In this document: positions 28,721 to 32,031 of the stretch, in pieces | How positions within the stretch are numbered: position 1 is the stretch's first letter | Layout: every line of letters starts with the position of its first letter | Source of the DNA: JBBTYG01 sp964418085 | GTDB taxonomy: Bacteria > Patescibacteriota > Minisyncoccia > UBA6257 > 2-01-FULL-56-20 | Length of the DNA: 32,031 nucleotides | Direction of reading: 5' to 3' | NCBI GenBank assembly: GCA_964418085.1 | Contig: CAYQKB010000006.1 | Coordinates: forward strand, 1 to 32,031 | Position numbers and translations under genes: made by a program | The notes under the pieces: model-generated | Seen by the model: only the letters and a program-made list of their open reading frames with translations | Database searches by the model: none | Told to the model about the DNA's origin: nothing

Positions 28721-29077
28721 TCAAGCCGCAGAATTCTCCTCGCTTTCCGATTCCTGCTTAAGTAATAATTTCTCCACGTTCGCCGCATGTTCCGGACCGC
28801 GGTCAATTTCAAACCGGATTCTTGGGAGCGGCTTTATCTGTATCTTTTTCATAAGTAAGTACTGCAAATTTCCGGCGTCCGCGTTTGCAACCTTAAGCGC
28901 CTTAGCCGCCTTGGACGAGGGGATAACGCTTAGCATCACCCGCGCAGTGCCGAGATGCTTGTCCACGACAACTTCGGTAATCGTCGCAAGTGCGCCGTTA
29001 AAATTCAGCTCTCGTGCAATGATCATGCTAAGCTCTTCCCGGATTAGTTTTGAAACTCGCTCTGGTCGGTGCTTCAT
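28721..29077 (-). CDS. rbfA: Ribosome-binding factor A
   Basis: RbfA binds the 30S subunit and helps process the 5' end of 16S rRNA. The 118-residue protein has the KH-like family pattern: RPERVSKLIREELSMIIAREL at the start, TITEVVVDKHLGTARVMLSV, and the final KPLPRIRFEIDRGPEHAANVEKLL. The C-terminal tail is acidic. It follows infB on the same strand, the widespread infB-rbfA order, with a 58-base AT-rich repeat between them. Confidence 0.94.
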   Translation of the reverse strand: MKHRPERVSKLIREELSMIIARELNFNGALATITEVVVDKHLGTARVMLSVIPSSKAAKALKVANADAGNLQYLLMKKIQIKPLPRIRFEIDRGPEHAANVEKLLLKQESESEENSAA

Positions 29078-29078
29078 G

Positions 29079-29135
29079 GTAAAATTTTCAATTTTTAATT
29101 TTTCAATTGAAAATTGTAAATTGGTAATTAAAAAT
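29079..29135. repeat. AT-rich inverted repeat between infB and rbfA
   Basis: AATTTTCAATTTTTAATTTT on the left and AATTGTAAATTGGTAATTAA on the right form a hairpin around TTTTTCAATTGAAAAT. The same words occur at 22895-22963. It occupies the whole intergenic region, including the place where the rbfA ribosome binding site would be. Confidence 0.65.
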
Positions 29136-30608
29136 TTATTTCCTAATGATGAGCCGGTCTCCTACTTGTATTTCACCCGGAAAATTTATGAGCATGCCGA
29201 TTTCCTTGCCAACCTCCGCCTGAGCTATTTCTGATTTTTTGTCCCGGATGCTGAGCACCTTGCCGACTATCTCGAGCTTCTCTTCCCCCGTCGGCGTTTT
29301 ACGGACGACCTCGAGCGATGTTTTCCCTTTCACGATGCCGGCAGTTATCTTGCCGCCGACGATTTGCTTCTCCTGTTTTTCTTTATTGAATATCGCGAGC
29401 ACCTCAAGCTCGCCGAGCGCCGCGGGCCCTAAGGACGACGTCAAAAATTCCTTCACCGCTTTCTCGAGGTCGTACACGATGTCCGATAGTATTATTTTCA
29501 CCTCCTGGGCGTCCGCAAGCTGTTTCGCCGATCGCTCAAGTTTGTTTTTGAATCCGATGATGATTGAGCCCGTAGCAATCGCATCTTTCAAATCTCCGTC
29601 CGTGATGTCGCCGACCGTCTCCGCAAGGATGTTAAGCTTTTTGTCCTTGGTCTCGATTCCCCGTATTACCTGTGCGAGCGCCTCAAGCGATCCGGCGTCC
29701 GCCGCTTTGAGAAGCAGGTTCAAAGCCGCTCCATTCTTTTTTTGCGCACCCGGAAGCTCTGCGGATTTGGAAAATCCTTTCCGCGCCATTTCTTCTTTGA
29801 AAATATTTTCGGTCGAGAATATTTCTCCTACCTGCGGAAGCTTTTCAAACCCGATAATGAGCGCCGGTGCGGAGGGCTCAATTTTCGCAACCTTCTCGCC
29901 CAAAAAGTTTTCAAGTCCGCGCGCTTTTCCTTTCGCGCTTTTCGTATATATCTGTGCTCCCTTTGTGAGCGTCCCATTTTTCACAACGACTGTCGCTTCC
30001 GATCCGCGCCGCGAGTCGTGCCGTACCTCGAGCACAAAGCCCGATGCGGGCGCAGCGGGGTCGTACGAAAGATCTTCCATGTCGGTGGCAAGAAGAATCA
30101 AGTCGAGAAGCTCGTCCACGCCTTCTCCGGTCTTCGCCGAGATCCCGTGAAAACTTATTTGCCCGCCCTGCCCTTCGAGAAGCACGCCAGCGGTGGCGAG
30201 GTCGCCCTTCACGCGCTCGATGTTCGCGCCCGGCTTATCCATTTTATTGAGCGCGACGATAAAAGGCGTCTTCGAGTCGAGGATGGTCTGTATCGCTTCT
30301 TTTGTTTGCGGCTTCACGCCCTCATCCGCGGCAACGACGAGTATGGCAAGGTCGGCAACTTCCGCGCCGCGCGATCGCATGCTTGAAAACGCCTCGTGTC
30401 CGGGTGTGTCAATGAATGTTATGCGCCGACCGCCATGCGCAATCTCATAAGCGCCGACCGCCTGCGTTATCCCGCCGGCTTCCCGCTCAGCAACATTTGC
30501 CTTGCGGATATAGTCGAGAAGCGTCGTCTTGCCGTGGTCAACGTGCCCCATGATGACCACGATCGGCGAGCGCTGTTTTAAATTTTTTGTGTCTTTTGTG
30601 TCTGGCAT
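29136..30608 (-). CDS. infB: Translation initiation factor IF-2, short form
   Basis: IF-2 brings fMet-tRNA to the 30S subunit and promotes subunit joining. The 490-residue protein begins almost directly at the G domain: G1 GHVDHGKT (21-28), G3 DTPGH (67-71), G4 NKMD (121-124) and SAK (157-159). Domains II, III and the C-terminal IF2-like domain II follow, ending in the GDRLIIRK tail. It lacks the N-terminal IF2-N and linker regions found in E. coli IF-2 (890 residues). This minimal form fits a reduced Patescibacteria genome. A weak TTGTAA-17-TACCTT promoter may lie near 30669-30697 (minus strand). Confidence 0.95.
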   Translation of the reverse strand: MPDTKDTKNLKQRSPIVVIMGHVDHGKTTLLDYIRKANVAEREAGGITQAVGAYEIAHGGRRITFIDTPGHEAFSSMRSRGAEVADLAILVVAADEGVKPQTKEAIQTILDSKTPFIVALNKMDKPGANIERVKGDLATAGVLLEGQGGQISFHGISAKTGEGVDELLDLILLATDMEDLSYDPAAPASGFVLEVRHDSRRGSEATVVVKNGTLTKGAQIYTKSAKGKARGLENFLGEKVAKIEPSAPALIIGFEKLPQVGEIFSTENIFKEEMARKGFSKSAELPGAQKKNGAALNLLLKAADAGSLEALAQVIRGIETKDKKLNILAETVGDITDGDLKDAIATGSIIIGFKNKLERSAKQLADAQEVKIILSDIVYDLEKAVKEFLTSSLGPAALGELEVLAIFNKEKQEKQIVGGKITAGIVKGKTSLEVVRKTPTGEEKLEIVGKVLSIRDKKSEIAQAEVGKEIGMLINFPGEIQVGDRLIIRK

Positions 30609-30748
30609 AGTAGGGATTATCCTTAGCCCTTTTTCATTGCGAAACGAAACGGTTTTAGGATAAGCTCTACCAAGGTATCAGAAAAACGCTTATTTTACAA
30701 GGAAAAATGGAGAAAACCAAGCTTATAGAAGACGCAGCGAGGGTGTGC

Positions 30749-31246
30749 CTAGAGAGGGTGGAGCGGATTGGTTTTGAGAAGTGTATCTACTTCTTCGTAT
30801 CCGACAGGGAATGCGTAGTTGTACCGTGCAGGAAGCGCGAATACATAGGTTGCGTTCCGCCCGAGCTCGCTCGGCCCGATGGGTGCTGCGCCGATGTGGA
30901 ATGCATCCGCCTGGAGCTTGGTCCATTCATCAATTGTAAAAATCATTATCGGGATATCCTGCCGGGGAACTGCCGCCGTCCATAGTGGATGCCGTATCGA
31001 AATGATCGGGCCTTGCGCAACAGCGCGTAGGGAGAGGCTGTTGCCTTGCGCATCGCCTTCCCAGGTGCTGGTCACAATTGTGTATCCCTTCCAGCTATCC
31101 GGTAATGAAAAACTGAAACCATATTGCGTGTTGGTGTACTCGACTCCTGTAGGCGCGCTTACAGGTGGGGTCGAATGCCCGAACACGGCGAAAAGTATAA
31201 TGGCTCCCACGACTACGATAATTCCTATAATAATTTTTTTATTCAT
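30749..31246 (-). CDS. Small membrane-anchored extracytoplasmic protein of unknown function
   Basis: From the ATG at 31246 the protein has 165 residues. One hydrophobic anchor (about 3-23) precedes a beta-rich domain starting EYTNTQYGFSFSLPDSWKGY, a pattern seen in PsbP-like or similar small surface domains. A late HPLH tail closes the protein. The frame begins at a TTG at 31279, but the promoter (TTGAAC, 17 bases, TATACT) puts transcription start near 31282, so the ATG, directly before the anchor, fits better. It lies upstream of infB on the same strand, with about 140 bases between them. Confidence 0.78.
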   Translation of the reverse strand: MNKKIIIGIIVVVGAIILFAVFGHSTPPVSAPTGVEYTNTQYGFSFSLPDSWKGYTIVTSTWEGDAQGNSLSLRAVAQGPIISIRHPLWTAAVPRQDIPIMIFTIDEWTKLQADAFHIGAAPIGPSELGRNATYVFALPARYNYAFPVGYEEVDTLLKTNPLHPL

Positions 31247-31290
31247 GATTTTGTTTTTTTGCAGCGTGAGAAGATTCAACTTTCTCTGCT

Positions 31291-31319
31291 AGTATAAGGA
31301 TTATTTGAGAGCCGTTCAA
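31291..31319 (-). promoter_or_regulatory. Promoter of the small anchored protein gene
   Basis: The -35 TTGAAC (31314-31319 on the complement), a 17-base spacer and the -10 TATACT (31291-31296) are present. Transcription should begin near 31282-31284, leaving a leader of about 36 nt before the ATG at 31246. Confidence 0.6.
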
Positions 31320-31336
31320 ATTTCGGGGTTGAAGCG

Positions 31337-31813
31337 TCAAGATTGGGGAATTAGCTTCTCAAAAAACACTGCTTTCTCTTTGCGATATTCATCCATATCT
31401 TTACCTTCAAATTTTTCTTTCAAAGCATTTAATTCCGATACTTTTTTCGGATGGCTTCTGAGATAATTTCTCTGCGCAACGAAGCAATCATCAGAAGAGC
31501 CAATAATCGTCAACTCAACGCCAAGATTTTTAGCATCGTTTTTAAAACTGGCAAATCCGGAAGTCCAATTATTCGGCTGATTGATTTCGTAAAGTCCCTT
31601 GAGCGTCTTTACGCTCTGGTCAAATGTTTCCGATTTTACTCGGACGTTTATATCCAAATCACCTTTCGAGATTGCGCCCGAAACTGAAGTCCCGCCGACA
31701 TGTTCGATGTCAGCATTCGGAATTGCTTTTGATAATTTCTCCTTTTCAGAAGCGAAAAGAGATTCTACGTTTGCGGCAATATCTTCCGTTTTTACGAAAT
31801 GTACTGTTTCCAT
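31337..31813 (-). CDS. GrpB-like (UPF0157) nucleotidyltransferase-fold protein
   Basis: From the ATG at 31813 the protein has 158 residues. The family pattern is a short N-terminal helix (KEKLSKAIP), then IEHVGGTSVSGAISKGDLDINV, where the Gly-Ser/Gly-Thr-Ser and the D-x-D (GDLDI) form the nucleotidyltransferase-like site. The late NYLRSHPKKVSELNALKEKF is characteristic of UPF0157. GrpB-like proteins have no settled function. The frame extends upstream to 31927, but those codons (reading LKPRGFKKFYF) belong to the palindromic element at 31872-31915. A second candidate start is the ATG at 31840; I prefer 31813. Coding starts close to the duplicated tRNA-like sequence. Confidence 0.75.
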   Translation of the reverse strand: METVHFVKTEDIAANVESLFASEKEKLSKAIPNADIEHVGGTSVSGAISKGDLDINVRVKSETFDQSVKTLKGLYEINQPNNWTSGFASFKNDAKNLGVELTIIGSSDDCFVAQRNYLRSHPKKVSELNALKEKFEGKDMDEYRKEKAVFFEKLIPQS

Positions 31814-31847
31814 AATATCCAGGTTGGTACGATACTTCATTCGAAAC

Positions 31848-32031
31848 TGCGGAGGCGGAAGGGAGTCGAACAAAATTTTACTAAAGTAAAATTTTTTAAA
31901 ACCCCTCGGTTTTAATATTTCCGCCACGGGAAAACTTCTCCATCCTCCGTAGCAGGCTACTGCGGAGGACGGGCGTTTTCCCGACCCGCTTCGCCAGAGC
32001 TTCAGCGAGGCGAGCCCCTTTCCCCGTTCGA
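31848..32031. repeat. Composite palindromic element (copy 2), cut by the window edge
   Basis: The left boundary (31848-31871) reads on the complement as a T-loop plus acceptor 3' half (GTTCGACTCCC then TTCCGCCTCCGCA). Inside are AAAATTTTAC/GTAAAATTTT (31872-31895), TTAAAACC/GGTTTTAA (31896-31915, the same as in copy 1), GGGAAAAC (31928-31935) and its partner GTTTTCCC (31975-31982). An additional palindrome, TCCTCCGTAG/CTACTGCGGAGGA, is nested between those arms. The last 57 bases (31975-32031) are identical to 28548-28604 of copy 1. By analogy, a tRNA gene ending in CCTCCGCA should lie just beyond the right edge. Confidence 0.75.

Noticed and set aside
29239..30386. Long plus-strand frames opposite infB (up to 303 codons)
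   Set aside because: They are antisense to a complete, well-conserved infB; composition (Ser/Phe-rich) is typical of shadow frames.
30707..30985. Plus-strand frame of 92 codons with an AAGGAAAA site before the ATG
   Set aside because: The apparent ribosome binding site is attractive, but most of the frame is antisense to the anchored protein gene at 30749-31246, and the product shows no recognisable domain.

Overview
This window looks like a chromosomal stretch from a Candidate Phyla Radiation (Patescibacteria) bacterium, most likely of the Parcubacteria group. The evidence is indirect: compact single-copy housekeeping genes with minimal versions of some proteins (an IF-2 that starts at its G domain), type IV secretion pilin-like genes of the kind found in these phyla, a degenerate metallo-beta-lactamase-fold protein family I associate with them, tRNA genes without encoded CCA, and housekeeping genes carrying in-frame insertions of short dispersed repeats. 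No marker allows a finer placement.

Layout. (1) 1-5025: a large secreted or membrane-anchored protein running off the left edge, ksgA, a small anchored protein, and a second large anchored protein related to the first. (2) 5038-10457: uvrD/pcrA, a LysM-M23 (LytM-like) protein, then a minus-strand group comM, dksA-like, yraN. (3) 10458-13554: about 700 bp without genes, filled with an iterated TGTTTRKCAAA motif and hairpins, then a self-contained three-gene cassette of unknown function with its own promoter, strong ribosome binding sites and a strong terminator. (4) 13684-17079: a glycosylation operon (methyltransferase-GT2 fusion, methyltransferase, GT39-like membrane glycosyltransferase). 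(5) 17164-20377: an envelope operon on the minus strand with a membrane-anchored ABC-type solute-binding protein followed by four type IV pilin-like proteins. (6) 20464-27658: gyrA, a one-TM protein, an MBL-fold protein, a membrane-embedded spermidine-synthase-like protein, ribosomal protein S1, and a D,D-carboxypeptidase. (7) 27671-32031: HD hydrolase, tRNA-Leu, tRNA-Cys, rbfA, infB, a small anchored protein, a GrpB-like protein, and two copies of a composite palindromic repeat that sits against tRNA genes.

Two themes cut across the window. First, short palindromic repeats occur between genes, beside tRNAs, and in frame inside ksgA, uvrD and yraN, much as Rickettsia palindromic elements do. 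Second, many native genes show a -10 box 6 to 11 bases before the start codon and no Shine-Dalgarno sequence, which suggests leaderless or near-leaderless mRNAs. The cassette at 11153-13470 instead has a leader of about 120 nt and strong AAAGGA/GGGAGG sites. That contrast makes the cassette, with its repeat-rich upstream region, the best candidate for an undescribed or transferred system. The tRNA-associated repeat is the best candidate for an undescribed mobile or repeat element.
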